This document shows positions 43,515-54,559 of a stretch of 64,000 nt of DNA, piece by piece. The DNA comes from Ascochyta rabiei (lineage: Eukaryota > Ascomycota > Dothideomycetes > Pleosporales > Didymellaceae), in assembly GCF_004011695.2 (NCBI RefSeq), contig NC_082405.1, forward strand, positions 930,001 to 994,000. The letters run 5' to 3'. Below the pieces are notes generated by a model. It did no database searches. It was not told the origin of the DNA and saw only the letters and a list, made by a program, of their open reading frames with translations. Positions within the stretch are counted from its first letter, which is position 1, and every line of letters begins with the position of its first letter. The position numbers were made by a program, and so were the translations under genes.

Positions 43515-43930
43515 GCATCAATGAGGGGTTACGTGGGAAGCCTTCCTGCGTGCTACCGGTGCTTATGGTCCTATCGATACGTCACTTTAAGTCGTGATGA
43601 CCAAGCAGAAAAAGACCCATTCGCACAGATGCATCGGACCACAACTAGTTCAGACGATTTCATACTGTAATTTACGCAATGCAATGGTTGCGCCTGTCAT
43701 GTCATGCCCAGCTCCAAGAGTGTTATGCTCGCGCCACAGAATGCTTTTGGCTTACTAAGCGACGTGCAGCAGCGCCGTCCTCCAGCTCAATGCTAGCGAT
43801 TGCGACACTTGCATTAGCAGACACCAACATCACATTAAACTTCAGGTTCTTCTGGGCGCATGGCCACATCTTCCGTGTTCAAACATTGGGCTACCGATGT
43901 TTTTCGCGCACTGCATATAGTCTTCGCGCT
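43515..43930. other. Intergenic region
   Basis: Promoter of the transferase gene (minus) and 3' flank of the phosphatase gene. Nothing else was seen. Confidence 0.4.
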
Positions 43931-45007
43931 TTACAAGATGTCCGCAGGCTTGACCACTACCCAGTTCTTGTCCGCAGTCACCTCCCTTCCATTTGCAATC
44001 TGCGCGGCTGTGTTGTTGCGGATTTCGCCCTGCATTTCCTCCCAGTACGCGTCCCGTCGGTTGATCCATAAATGAATACCGCCCTTTGCTGTATCCACAC
44101 CGTGGAAGAGCATGTACGAATCGCTACCAGGAGTGTCTCCGGCTGCCAGGACGGGGCGTTTCCACTGATCGATGTATGTCAGGATGGCAGCCCACTTTCC
44201 GGCAAACCACGTTGCAGGTGTCCATAGATATGGTCCAAGGACCAGATCTAAGTTCGCTTCTGGGTCGTAGTTGCCCTCGACAATCTGCTTACGAGCGTTC
44301 GTAAGAAACCCTGAGGTCGAATTCACCAGCATAGTGGTAACGCCGATTACGTTCTGGGGTGGGACGTTGTAGCCATATTTGGGGTCGCTGGCAACCATAC
44401 GGACGAGCTCTTCGTGCGCAGCGCTGATAACATAGACAGCGATGCCATTGTCCATCAGCGCGTTGTAAAGTTCGGCCTGGCCACGGAAGACCTGAGGCGA
44501 GTTTACTGTTGAGTTAACCACCTCGTCGCCGTCCCAGTACTGGGTGGGGATTGTCGTGTTGAGAGCCATAAGCTCGTCGACGTAACCTTTGAGCTCCCGC
44601 AGTGTAAATCCTGACCAGACTTGTGCAGCCCATGGGTAGCATACGAAGTCGTCGTCTTCACACAGGCGGAGGTAGTAGCTGTACAGCGTTTCTGTGAAGT
44701 TGGCGGTGTCCTTGAAGTCGATCAACTTCAGCGTCGGGTCCAGGTTCTCGCGAGTCAAAATGCCGCGATTCTCGAGGAATGGGAGCAGCGACTCTTCGAG
44801 GTCGTACCGGTAGCTCGTGTTGTCCATGTCGAATACCGCGTAGTTGCTTTGGTTCGCGTTTTGGACGATCATGTTGCTTAAGGCTCTTGACGCATTGGCA
44901 GGCCAGTGTTTGAATTCAATCGTCGTATTGGTCGAGGAGCCATAGGTGGGTGTGGCACTCACGGCGAGCCACAAGGCTGCCGATACAGCTGAAGTCCTGA
45001 GATACAT
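43931..45007 (-). CDS. Secreted HAD-superfamily phosphatase (phosphorylcholine phosphatase-like)
   Basis: 358 aa, intronless. Signal peptide [23 protein letters not shown] motif I is [15 protein letters not shown] (nucleophile and acid/base aspartates both present), motif [10 protein letters not shown], a motif III lysine in the WFAGKWAAI region, and motif [11 protein letters not shown]. The YRYDLEE continuation is shared with bacterial phosphorylcholine phosphatases. Several NxS/T sites suit a secreted glycoprotein. Likely releases phosphate from phosphocholine or similar monoesters outside the cell or in the vacuole; the substrate is inferred from resemblance only. Confidence 0.85.
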   Translation of the reverse strand: MYLRTSAVSAALWLAVSATPTYGSSTNTTIEFKHWPANASRALSNMIVQNANQSNYAVFDMDNTSYRYDLEESLLPFLENRGILTRENLDPTLKLIDFKDTANFTETLYSYYLRLCEDDDFVCYPWAAQVWSGFTLRELKGYVDELMALNTTIPTQYWDGDEVVNSTVNSPQVFRGQAELYNALMDNGIAVYVISAAHEELVRMVASDPKYGYNVPPQNVIGVTTMLVNSTSGFLTNARKQIVEGNYDPEANLDLVLGPYLWTPATWFAGKWAAILTYIDQWKRPVLAAGDTPGSDSYMLFHGVDTAKGGIHLWINRRDAYWEEMQGEIRNNTAAQIANGREVTADKNWVVVKPADIL

Positions 45008-46330
45008 CTTGGAGTAGGAAGCTGAACGCGCGAAAGAGAGATACTAGCTAGAGCTCAAGACACAGGCTTTGAGACGAATTGCGTCGATCCCATCGGTACT
45101 GATAAGATCCACTGCACAGTAAAAAAATTGGCAGACCAGCTCGAACCGGATAGCCGTCATTGTCGTTGAGGCCAATTTACGAATGTCACCGACGAAGCAG
45201 CGGAGAGGCTCCCTGTACCTGGTCATGGAAGTGGGGCACGGCGGGTTGTGGGGATGTCACAGGGCAATCTTTGCCGGCTTGTCGGACGGGCTGTGAGCTT
45301 GCGTAAGTACCTTTGGATGACCTATGCACATTGAAGCAGTTTCCACGCCTTCACTTTGTAGTTTTTTCCCCTAACACCGTCGACTAGATTAGGTACAAAT
45401 CTGTAGGACGCATGTGGTTGAACACGATAAGACATGATCCTGTCGTGGTAGTTGGCATAAGTTTTGTGAGTGGGTCGACCAGTGGCTGATCAACCAGCCT
45501 ACGTATTGAAACATTCACAGCTCTGCACAAGGAGACGACAGGGGCAGTCAGCAGCTAAGTCTGTTCTTATTGAACTGATATATAGTACGAGCTCTTGCGC
45601 CTTCAACCTGCACCTCTAGCATGCTTTCCCTACTCACAAGAGTTCTGCCTACTACCATAACACTCACGGGTACTCGTGGCAATGCGCGCATCGCAGAGTC
45701 GATTGGCTGATTGGTTAAATACCAAATGGAGAGATCCACATGATTTGAATCGAAAATACCCGTCATATACCTTTAAAAGCCTCTGCGACGAAAGCTGCAT
45801 GTGGAAAGATGCAAAGGCGCAGCCAGGTGTTCAAGGCTGGTCAGACGCACCCCGAAAAAGTGTCGCCACCCCCGGCGTACGTCAACGACTTGCGGCCGTA
45901 ACGACCTCTCAGCAACGGCATAACATTCCACCTACAGAGATTCTCTAGCCAACTTAACCAGAATAACTGGAAAACCATCACTATCTGAATAGTTGTAGAC
46001 ATCTTACGTCCGTTCTTCGGGTTTTCGTCCCTCCCATAGTGAAGTTCAAGAGTGTGAGTCGTCCCTTCACTTGAAGCAATACCGATTCCTTTAAACACTC
46101 AACACGACTATTCCTGACCCATCATGTATTGCAGACGCAAGCAACAACAGTAACTCCTTCGAGCCGGGCTTCCGGTTCAACCTCAAAGACTTTCTGGTTG
46201 TGCCGCTCGGCGACAGCAACGCCGTGAACTCAGAGCGCTTGCTGTGAACAGCTTGCCTATTGTAGACACAAAGCTTGTTCTTGAATCGACTGTCCCGCAC
46301 TCCCACTGGATCGAATACCAGCCTCGCACA
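45008..46330. other. Intergenic region with a coding-like fragment
   Basis: About 1.3 kb. Near its end, 46110-46240 (plus) reads NSFEPGFRFNLKDFLVVPLG in one frame up to a TGA, which looks coding, but no start or upstream exon could be assigned. It could be the end of an unrecognised small gene. Elsewhere nothing was seen. Confidence 0.3.
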
Positions 46331-46714
46331 ATGGCCGGCATCTTAGTTATGGGCGTTGCCCTTGGCCTGCAAGAGGGTGGGAAGAAGATCAAAGAGAAGA
46401 GAGACGAAAGAAAGGCAAAGAAAGCTGCCCTGGTAAGTCCTACTTTTGTTTAGCACATTCGACAAGACTGATGATTGCGATAGGCAGCCGAAGCATATGG
46501 GCCTGCGGAGTCGTCTTCATCTGGCGCGGTGCGTGGCCACGCTACTCATAGAGACTCCCGGCCAGGGAGGAAGAGCGAGGAGGCTCGAAGAGAGCAACAG
46601 CACCACAGCTTCAGCTCTGAGGAAGCCCATGGAGAGGATGCGCCGCCGGGTTATGAGGAAGTCGTACGACCAACGTACGAAGAGGCTATGCGGGAGGATC
46701 TGCATAGAAACTGA
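46331..46714 (+). CDS. Small charged protein with a PPxY motif
   Basis: Two exons, 46331-46432 and 46484-46714, with a 51-nt intron (GTAAGT, CTGAT branch site, GATAG); 110 aa in frame. MAGILVMGVALGLQEGGKKIKEKRDERKAKKAA gives a short hydrophobic start followed by a basic helix. A Ser/Glu/His-rich middle follows, then PPGYEEVV and PTYEEAMRED near the end. PPxY binds WW domains such as those of Rsp5/Nedd4 ubiquitin ligases, so it may be an adaptor or substrate; that is inference. The frame is open upstream of the chosen ATG, so an earlier start is possible. Confidence 0.65.
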
Positions 46715-47393
46715 ATGGAGCTCGGGCTGCTGAAAGAGGTGATACATTTATGTTTTCCCATACTGTTGGTTTCTGAAACACGTTTTCGTATATCGTTCAA
46801 GAGCACCGAGCCTCACAACAGACACAGGCAATTCTCTGGCAGACCAACAACACCAACTCTAGCGGCATCATCGGCTTGAATGAAAACATCCGTTCCAATC
46901 ATGGGACAAGGATACATGATGTCACGTCTAAGACAGAGACCCTTATTCACGACCAACCTTGCAACAGCATGTGGCATCGTCACTTCTAGACCAAGACGTA
47001 CATCACAGTTATACAGGCCCCGAATACCACGCAAACGGATCGCAACAAGCAAGTCGAACCCGAGTCGTGTGACCATCGGGAGGGCTCGAGTGTGGGCTAT
47101 GTCGAGTCGGAGGAATGTGCCAACATCCGGATTCGGAAGGGTTCACCCTATTCTCACCTTCACTTGAAGCACGCAGCAACTCACCATGTGTGCACGAGGA
47201 CAAGTTTACAGTCCTGCCGTTCGCGGCCCCCGGTCACCGTGCACGCTTGCTGCAAGTTACGATATATTCTCCTTTGCTTCCCCACAAACGCTCATTCCTT
47301 CTTTTCGTTGCACGACCCCACTGCACAATCCTCAACCACGTTGTCCACCCCTTGCTTACACAGCTCGTAGCTTAATACAAATAAGCTTCTAAT
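46715..47393. other. Intergenic region
   Basis: Promoter of the sugar transporter gene. A CT-rich leader with TCCTTTGCTTCCCC-type tracts lies at 47270-47390. No gene was recognised. Confidence 0.4.
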
Positions 47394-49155
47394 ATGCCCC
47401 GCTGGGCTGCTTCCGTCAATCGCGGCGGCGTGCTCGATCGCATCGAGGCGCCGGTCACGCTGCGCGGCTATCTGCTCTGCGTCTTCGCCGCCTTCGGAGG
47501 GTAAGGACTGGTTCTCAGAGGTTGGACGATGTGTACTGACCCAGGTAGTATTCTCTTCGGATATGACTCGGGTTACATCAGCGGTGTGTTGGCTATGAAC
47601 GCCTTCAAGCAACAGTTTGGTGGTGAGTAGAGACTGCGCCTCCAATAAGACCAAGCTGACAGTGCAGGCCCATCCACTGCTGAGGACGCTTACCATGGCC
47701 GCCTTTACCAGACTTGGGAGAAGTCGCTCATCGTATCTATCCTGTCCGCTGGCACATTTTTTGGTGCGCTCTTCGCTGGTTCCCTCGCCGATTGGATTGG
47801 TCGCCGCTCCACCATCATCTCCGGCTGTGGTGTCTTCTCTGTCGGTGTTGTTCTCCAGGTCGCATCATCCACGGTCTCCGTCCTCGTCGCCGGACGTCTG
47901 ATCGCAGGTATCGGCGTTGGTTTCGTCAGCGCTGTCATCATACTGTACATGTCTGAGGTAGCGCCCAAGGCTGTCCGCGGTGCCATTGTGTCTGGCTACC
48001 AGTTCTGTATTACTATCGGTCTACTACTTGCCGCCGTGGTCGATAATTCCACCATGAACCGCATGAACTCGGGCTCGTACCGCATTGCCATGTCCCTCCA
48101 GTGGGCCTGGGCCCTCATCCTTGGTGTCGGGCTGTTCTTTCTGCCCGAGTCGCCGCGTTATTTCGTCAAGTGCGGCCGTCTCGATGATGCCGCCAAGTCG
48201 TTGAGCATCCTGCGTGGCCACCCTGCGGACTCCAAGTTTGTCGCGGACGAGCTGGCTGAGCTCGAGGCCAACTACCAGCACGAGTCGAAGAACATGCAGT
48301 CGGGCTGGCTCAGCTGCTTCAGTGGCGGATGGCGTTCGCCTAGCAGCAACCTCCGTCGTGTGATGCTCGGTATGGCGCTGCAGATGATGCAGCAGTGGAC
48401 TGGTGTGAACTTTGGTAAGTGAAGGCATTTTTTTTTAGGGGGATGCAGAGCTAAGTGGAGTAGTCTTCTACTTCGGCACAACCTTCTTCAAGACTGTCGG
48501 GCTCAAGAACGCGTTTGTCATCTCGATGATCACGACTGCCGTCAATGTCGGCTCCACGCCAATTTCCTTCTGGACGGTGGAGAGGTTCGGTCGCCGCATG
48601 CTTCTCATCTATGGCGCCGTCGGGATGCTCGTCTGCGAGTTTGTCATTGCCATTGTGGGGACCGTCAGCGAGGGCAGCCATGCGGCGTCCATGTGCCTCA
48701 TCGTCTTCACGTGCTTCTACATCTTCTTCTTCGCGTCGACGTGGGGTCCGGCTGCGTGGGTGGTGATTGGCGAGATCTTCCCGCTGCCCATCCGCGCAAA
48801 GGGCGTCGCCTTGTCTACATCATCCAACTGGCTCTGGAATTTCGTCATCAGCTTCGTCACGCCGTACATGGTCGACGAGGAATACGGCAACCTCAAGACC
48901 AAGGTGTTTTTCGTGTGGGGGGCCACGTGCACGGCGTGCGTCGTGTTTGCGTACTTTTTGGTGCCCGAGACAAAGGGCCTGTCGCTCGAGCAGGTGGACC
49001 GGATGCTCGAGGAGACGTCGCCGCGCCAGTCGAGCAAGTGGGTGCCGCACTTGACCTTGGGCGGTCATGGTGAGACGTCTTCGCTCGAGTCAACGGAGAA
49101 GGCTGGTCTTGGTGCGCGCCACGAGGAGGACGTGTCTCGTGTTGAGCATGTGTAG
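47394..49155 (+). CDS. MFS monosaccharide (hexose) transporter
   Basis: Four exons, 47394-47500, 47549-47622, 47668-48414 and 48461-49155; 540 aa in frame. A plasma-membrane proton- or facilitator-type sugar porter of the fungal hexose family. Shows RIEAPVTLRGYLLC, then GGILFGYDSGYISGVL; the loop motif DWIGRRSTI; GRLIAGIGVGFVSA; SEVAPKAVRGAIV; LPESPRY; LQMMQQWTGVNF; VERFGRRM; and the C-terminal PETKGLSLEQVD. Twelve helices are evident from hydrophobicity. The cytosolic tail is Glu/Ser-rich (about 50 residues). Closest in feel to high-affinity glucose/RGT2-like transporters, but the substrate is not decided by sequence alone. Confidence 0.92.
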
Positions 49156-49203
49156 TTTGGTTTCTGTAGGAACGTCGATCGGTCGAGCGTGGGGTGTGGT
49201 TTT

Positions 49204-49385
49204 TTCTATACTATGTACTAGGCTGAGTATAAGATGCAGTTTCTTTCTATACTATGTACTAGGCTAAGTATAAGATATAGTTTCTTTCATACTATGTACT
49301 AGGCTGAGTAGAATATATAGTTTCTTCCTATACTATATACTGGGCCAAGTAGAAAGTGTAGTTCTTTCTATACGATATAAACATC
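49204..49385. repeat. Tandem repeat of about 41 bp, five units
   Basis: Units begin at about 49206, 49247, 49288, 49328 and 49368, each starting ctatactatgtactaggc with 5-20% differences. They lie between the convergent 3' ends of the transporter and methyltransferase genes. Confidence 0.85.
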
Positions 49386-49552
49386 TACTAGGCTGATTAA
49401 TGGAGAGTGGTAGGAAGTAGTGGAGGTTAAAGTTTGGGCGTTTATTGGGATTGAATGGTAGCGTTTTTCCACAACATGAGTCTCCTTCTCTGCCTGATAC
49501 AGCTTTCGTACTATTCGATACTTTGCATCACGCTGGTAGCTTTCGTTGGTAC

Positions 49553-51101
49553 TCACACGGCACTCTGAGGTTTCCTGCCATGGACAAAGTAGAACTTGAT
49601 GTACATGTGGACGTCCTTTCGCCTCACGTCGTTTGTGACCTGGGCTATGAGAACGCGGCACTCTTGCTCGGACCAGCCGAGGATCTTGCCAATGAAGCCA
49701 AAGGTGTAGGGCTCGATGCCCATGGCCATGTGCTCGCGCTGATAGCGGCCGATTTCCTTCATACGGGCGTCTTTGGGCCAGGGGCCGATGGGGACCTAGG
49801 GTGCTGGTTAGGAAGTGTTGACAAGTGGTGGTTACCAAGTGGTGGTAGTACTGAGCAGTGATGGAGGGAGAAAGCAGCGAGGGAGGGGTAAAGCAGCAGT
49901 GAGGGAGGGAAAAACGCACCTTGACGACCTTTTCGGCGACATCGACAAAGCCGGCGTCGAGCATGCGCTGCTTCAGCGTGTGGCCGACGCGAATGTCCTT
50001 GGCAAAGACTTTTGCAGCGTCGTTGCACAGGGCCTGCCACCTCAGTAAGGCTTCGGCAAGGTCAATGGTGCCGTCGTCGCTCTCGCACAGGGCGACGGGC
50101 TCCTGGAACTCGAGCCAGCCGCCGGGGTGCAGGTGGGCGTAGGCTTGGCGGGTCAGCTTGGGCCAGTCGGCAATGGCGCCGCTGAGGGTGCGGACGTGGA
50201 TGAAGTCGAAGCGCTCGTCTAGGGAGTAGACCCACTCGCTCTCGGCGTCGTCGATGTAGAACTTGGCGTTGGGAGGGATCCAGGTGGGCTGGATGGGCGA
50301 CAGGTCGGTGCCCAGGACTTCTGAGCCCGGGTACTCGTCGGCAAAGTCAATGGCCCAGATGCCGGTGCCGGTGCCAATGTCGAGGACGCGGCGCGGTGGG
50401 GGGTGGATGGGGGCGTCGTAGAGGTTGCCGCCGAGGATGAGGGTGAAGATGTGGTGCAGCAGGTCAAGACGGTCCTGCTCCTGCTCGTCGTTGGGCAGGA
50501 CGTAGGCGCCGCTGCGGTAGCCGTGGTAGCGGCGGCCGTTGGAGTACTCGTAGCTAAGGATGGACGAGGCGAGCGAGGTGCTGGTGGACGAGTTTGCGTC
50601 GAAGGCGCTGTCCGTGTCGCTGCCGCTGTCGGGCTCGAGGTGGGTGACGGGCTGGAGGTCGCCGTGGTCGTGGGTGTTGTTGTTGTGGGTGGTGTTGTCG
50701 TGGGTGGTGTTGTCGTGGGTGGTGTTGTCGTGGGTGGTGTTGTCGTGGGTGGTGTTGTCGTGGGTGGTGTTGTCGTGGGTGGTGTTGTCGTGGGTGGTGT
50801 TGTCGTGGGTGGTGTTGTCGTGGGTGGTGTTGTCGTGGGTGGTGTTGTCGTGGGTGGTGTTGTCGTGGGTGGTGTTGTCGTGGGTGGCTACGTGGTGTGG
50901 TGTCTCGTCATGGCGTGATGGGTGTGGTGTCTCGTCATGGTGTAGGGGCTGCGCCGTGTCTCCACGCTGTGGGGTGTGTGGTGTGTGTGGTTGGGTGGAT
51001 GTGTTTGATGTTGTGACGGTAGGCTCTGCGGACGATGCAGGCGGTGCAGGTGGTGTGGAGGTGGTGGGAGGCTGTGGGTGCGGGAGCGGGCCGGCGGACA
51101 T
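49553..51101 (-). CDS. SAM-dependent methyltransferase, LaeA-like
   Basis: Two exons, 51101-49920 and 49795-49553, with a 124-nt intron (GTGCGT to CCCTAG); 474 aa. Residues 1 to about 170 are disordered (Pro/Thr/Ser/His-rich) and include 13 perfect copies of a five-residue repeat (about 74-138). The methyltransferase core starts at GRRYHGYRSGAYVLPNDEQEQDRLDLLHH and continues with VLDIGTGTGIWAID (motif I, about 238), VLGTDLSPIQPTW, FDFIHVRTLSGAIADWP, and HPGGWLEFQE. The last exon carries EHMAMGIEPYTFGF and the conserved end. This is the LaeA/Llm group, nuclear methyltransferase-like regulators of secondary metabolism and development; most members have unknown substrates. It is divergent from the P450 gene. 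Confidence 0.9.
50686..50880 (-). repeat. Coding minisatellite, 13 perfect 15-bp units
   Basis: The unit tgggtggtgttgtcg (plus strand) is repeated 13 times without a single mismatch, encoding HDNTT units in the methyltransferase. It is flanked by decayed units on both sides. Confidence 0.97.
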
Positions 51102-51921
51102 GGTGTGGATGTGGGCAGGAGTAGCGCGGGCAGTCGTTCAGGCAGTCGTTCAGGCAGGAGCAGTCAGTCGATCAGGCAGGAGCAGTCAGTCGATCAGGCA
51201 GGGGCAGTCAGTCGAGCAATCGAGCAGTCGAGCCGTCGGGCAGTGAGGCAGTCAGGCAGGCAGATGGTCAGACAGACAGGCACAGGCAGACCGTCGCCCA
51301 GACAGGCCTTCAGTCAGGCAGACGATGCGGACCCGGTGCAGCCAGGCAGACCATGCAGACCCGGTGCAGTCAGGCAAGCCATGCAGACCCGGCGCAGTCT
51401 TCTGGCGACGTCGCATGCCCGCGCGGCCAACACCCACGGTTGCGGTGCAAGTCGCATGAGCGCTGCCAATCTCCCTGCGACGCTTGCGGTCAGGCCCGAG
51501 CCTCCACCCACCCACCGCCCCTGCCGCTCCACCACGGCCACCAACCACCCTTACCACCCTTCCGGCCAAGCACCACCCACCACCAAGCAAGCAACCACTA
51601 GCCATGCAACCACTAACCATGCAACCACTCCGGTCCATGTGATAGCCTCGCTATAGCCTCGCTATAGCCTCGCCATGGCCTGCCCCTGTGATAGCACTGC
51701 GATACCACCGCGCCTATGCCGCCATTGACATGTGTGGCCCGCTCGTCTTTGTCCCTGCTGTCCAACCCGCCCTTCACCTCGTCTGAAGATTTGCCGGCCG
51801 CACTGCCCTCACGCGAACACATGTTTCATCTCCGCCACCACCACATCCCCGCCACCACCTGCCACTGCCACCTCCGCTGCCACCTCCGCTGGAACGGTGG
51901 GCACCGACAGGACGGTCCACC
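51102..51921. promoter_or_regulatory. Shared upstream region of the methyltransferase and P450 genes, repeat-rich
   Basis: 820 bases between divergent ATGs. It holds three head-to-tail units of 22 bp (51151-51216, core gcaggagcagtcagtcga), repeated atgcagacccggtgcag blocks at 51350-51400, and a tandem atagcctcgct motif (51642-51676). It is the likely bidirectional promoter. Plus-strand frames across it are antisense or low-complexity and not annotated. Confidence 0.5.
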
Positions 51922-53770
51922 ATGGCCGCCGCCCTCGCCCACCTGATGGCCTCCGCCGCCGCCGCCCTGCCCGTCCTGGCCGCCTCGCTGCTCACCTATG
52001 CCCTCGCCCTCGCCGTCTACCGCCTCCATCTGCATCCCCTGGCCAAGTTCCCGGGTCCTCGCCTCGCCGCTGTCACGTCGTGGTACGAGGGCTACTACGA
52101 AATCGTCAAGATTGGCCACTACTCGAGAAAAATATCGAAGCTGCACGACGAATATGGTAGGTGTTGATCTTTTTTTCTTTTTTATCTTTTTTTTTTCTCT
52201 TCCTTTCTTCCTTCCTTCCTTTCGTTCTTTCTGGCTTTCTGGCTTTCTGGCTTTCTGGCTTTCTGGCTGGCTGTGACGTGGTGGTTGATAGCTTCCTTCC
52301 TTGGATGGTGGAACTGTTTCTTATTGACACACCACAGGCCCTATCGTCCGTGTCACGCCACACGAACTGCACATCCGCGACTCCCTCTTCTTCGACGACT
52401 TCTACGCAAAGAATCTCCACCTCGACAAAGAAGGATGGGATGTCCGCTTTGGCACAGAAGGCGGCGTTCTGACCACCGTGAATGCGGCCTTCCACAAGCG
52501 TCGCCGCGCTGCACTGAGTCCCATGTAAGTCACCAATGCTCCAATACCCAACACCAAAAACAGACTGCACCTCCCAAGTCATGTGTCGACTTCCAACTAA
52601 CCAACCAGGTTTTCACGACGCTCGATTCTCGACTTCATCCACATCATCTACCGTCACATCGACACCTTCTCCGTCCGCATGCAGGAGTTCGAGGCGAGGA
52701 AAGAGCCTCTGAACCTGACGCACGCCTTTCCTGCCCTCACCGGCGACATCATCATGGACTACTTCTTCGGTTTCAACTATGCCCAGCTCAAGCACCCCGA
52801 GTTTGAATCTTTCCACGATGCCTTCCAGAAGATCGGCGGCGCCGGCCATATCGCTACTCAGTTCCCTTTCATGATCCCGGTACGTTCACGAATCATCACT
52901 ACCCGCCACATCGGCTGACACGCCCAGATGATGAACTCCATCCCAGATGCCGTCACCGAATGGCTACAGCCCGCCGCAAAGAACATTCTCAAGTTCAAGC
53001 GCGATCAGTGGTCCAACATCGGACGCACCATGGCGGGAGACCCCGTCAAGACCAATGACGCCAAGAAGACCGTCTTCCAGGAAATCCTGCAATCCAAGCT
53101 ACCCGACGAGGACAAGACGCAAAAGCGCCTCGCAGAAGAAGCCCAGATTGTTGTCGGCGGCGGCGTGGAGACCACCGCCTTCGCCCTGTGCATAGCCTCG
53201 TTCCACATCATCAACACGCCCCGCATCTACGAGCGCTTGCACGCCGATCTCGTCGCGGCCTTTCCCAATCGCTCCACCCTGGAACTGTATCCTCTGGAGC
53301 AGATGCCCTACCTGAAGGCCTGCATCACCGAGGCCGTGCGACTGAGCTACGGTCTGAGTGCGCGAAACCCCAGGACACGGAGAACAACACCGCTGCAGTA
53401 CAAAGACTGGCTGATCCCACCCAACACCAACGTCAGCATGACGATCCCCGAGGTCTCGCACGACGAATCCATCTTCCCCAACTCCCACGCCTTCATCCCC
53501 GAGCGCTGGCTCGACAACCCCCTCACGCCCGACGGCCTGCCGCTGGAGCGCTTCCTCGTCTGCTTCGGCAGAGGTACGCGCTCCTGTCTGGGCATCAACC
53601 TCGCGTGGACCGAGCTGTATCTCATCCTCGGCATGATGTTCCGCCGCTACCGGTTCGAGCTGCACGAGCCGAACGTCGAGGCCGTGCAGCTTGGACACGA
53701 CTTCTTCATTCCCGTCACAAAGTTGGATAGCAAGGGGGTCCGGGTTTTCGTCGAGAGTGTGGACCATTAG
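51922..53770 (+). CDS. Cytochrome P450 monooxygenase
   Basis: Four exons, 51922-52156, 52338-52524, 52609-52879 and 52928-53770; 511 aa in frame. N-terminal membrane anchor (about 14-36), then the proline hinge KFPGPRLAAVTSWYEGYYEIV. Next PIVRVTPHELHI; I-helix VVGGGVETTAFAL (about 305-317); K-helix EAVR; PERW; and the haem loop FGRGTRSCLG with Cys at about 451. All P450 signatures are intact. The hinge and PHELHI blocks are like the trichodiene oxygenase-type fungal P450s, which act on terpenoid or polyketide scaffolds; the substrate here is unknown. The first intron (181 nt) is unusually long for this window and carries a TTTCTGGC repeat. It is divergently paired with the LaeA-like gene. Confidence 0.92.
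52222..52272 (+). repeat. Octamer repeat in P450 intron 1
   Basis: About five tandem TTTCTGGC units after a long CT/T tract (52167-52222), inside the 181-nt intron. Confidence 0.85.
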
Positions 53771-54463
53771 ATGACTGTGTCTTGATCAATCTTGGATGCT
53801 GTTTTGCTATTTCGCTCCCAACTTGCCTACCTCTTCTTTTCCCTCTACAAGAACGCAAAATACACTAAAGGTAACAAGGCAATAAGCCGGTGGTTGCCAT
53901 TGCTTGACCTAACCATTCAAATCCGACGTGCTAGCCTGATTCTTTAGCCTCCAATCCAGATGGCTGACTTCTCAATGAGTCAACGAGTAGAGCAGAGCAG
54001 AGCAGAGCAGTATGTATGCATACCTCTCATGTACGCGCACGTCTATAGTACGTTCTACAGTACATGTATACTACAATTACGTTGATTGACACGTCATCAA
54101 CCTGTTAGACATACATGTGCTACCTACTTGGCCCACTCCATTTCACGGATGGACCTCCATTTCCTCCAACAAGCAAGGACTTCGCTTCGACTTTTTTCTT
54201 TATTTATTTTTTGCGTGTGACGGTTGCTTCTCTTGTTGTATCGCCTCGGAGATTCGGTCGTGCGTGCTGTGGGTGGGTCGTGTGACTCTGGGTATAGATG
54301 GGTTTCTGCTCCGCTGATGGTCCATCACTTACTTGATCAACTGTCTTCTGCCTCTCCCCTCCCCTCCTCTCCTCTGTACATACGCTCCGTCTCTGGTTCA
54401 GTAGATGGTTACTCAGGAGTCTTGGCTTCAATGTGGTGACTAGGCCATGTCGTTGTGTTGTTT
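53771..54463. other. Intergenic region
   Basis: Between the 3' ends of the P450 and the kinase pseudogene. A short GAGCA repeat lies at 53993-54010. No gene was seen. Confidence 0.4.
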
Positions 54464-54559
54464 GTCGTGTAGGTTGTCGTGTAGATTGTCGTGTAGGTTG
54501 TCGTGTAGGTTTTCATGTAGATTGTCGTGTAGGTTGTCGTGTAGGTTGTCGTGCTGTTT
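54464..54559 (-). repeat. 12-bp minisatellite at the 3' end of the histidine kinase remnant
   Basis: Eight units of gtcgtgtaggtt (plus strand), encoding RQPT/RQST on the minus strand. One unit has ttcatg in place of gtcgtg, creating the TGA at 54515-54513 that ends the frame. Confidence 0.85.

Noticed and set aside
50403..51246. Long plus-strand Val/Gly- and Trp/Val-rich frames
   Set aside because: They are antisense translations of the 15-bp repeat and promoter repeats.
47394..53770. Secondary-metabolite cluster made of transporter, LaeA-like methyltransferase and P450
   Set aside because: There is no backbone synthase, and the transporter is of the sugar type; only the divergent methyltransferase-P450 pair is suggestive.
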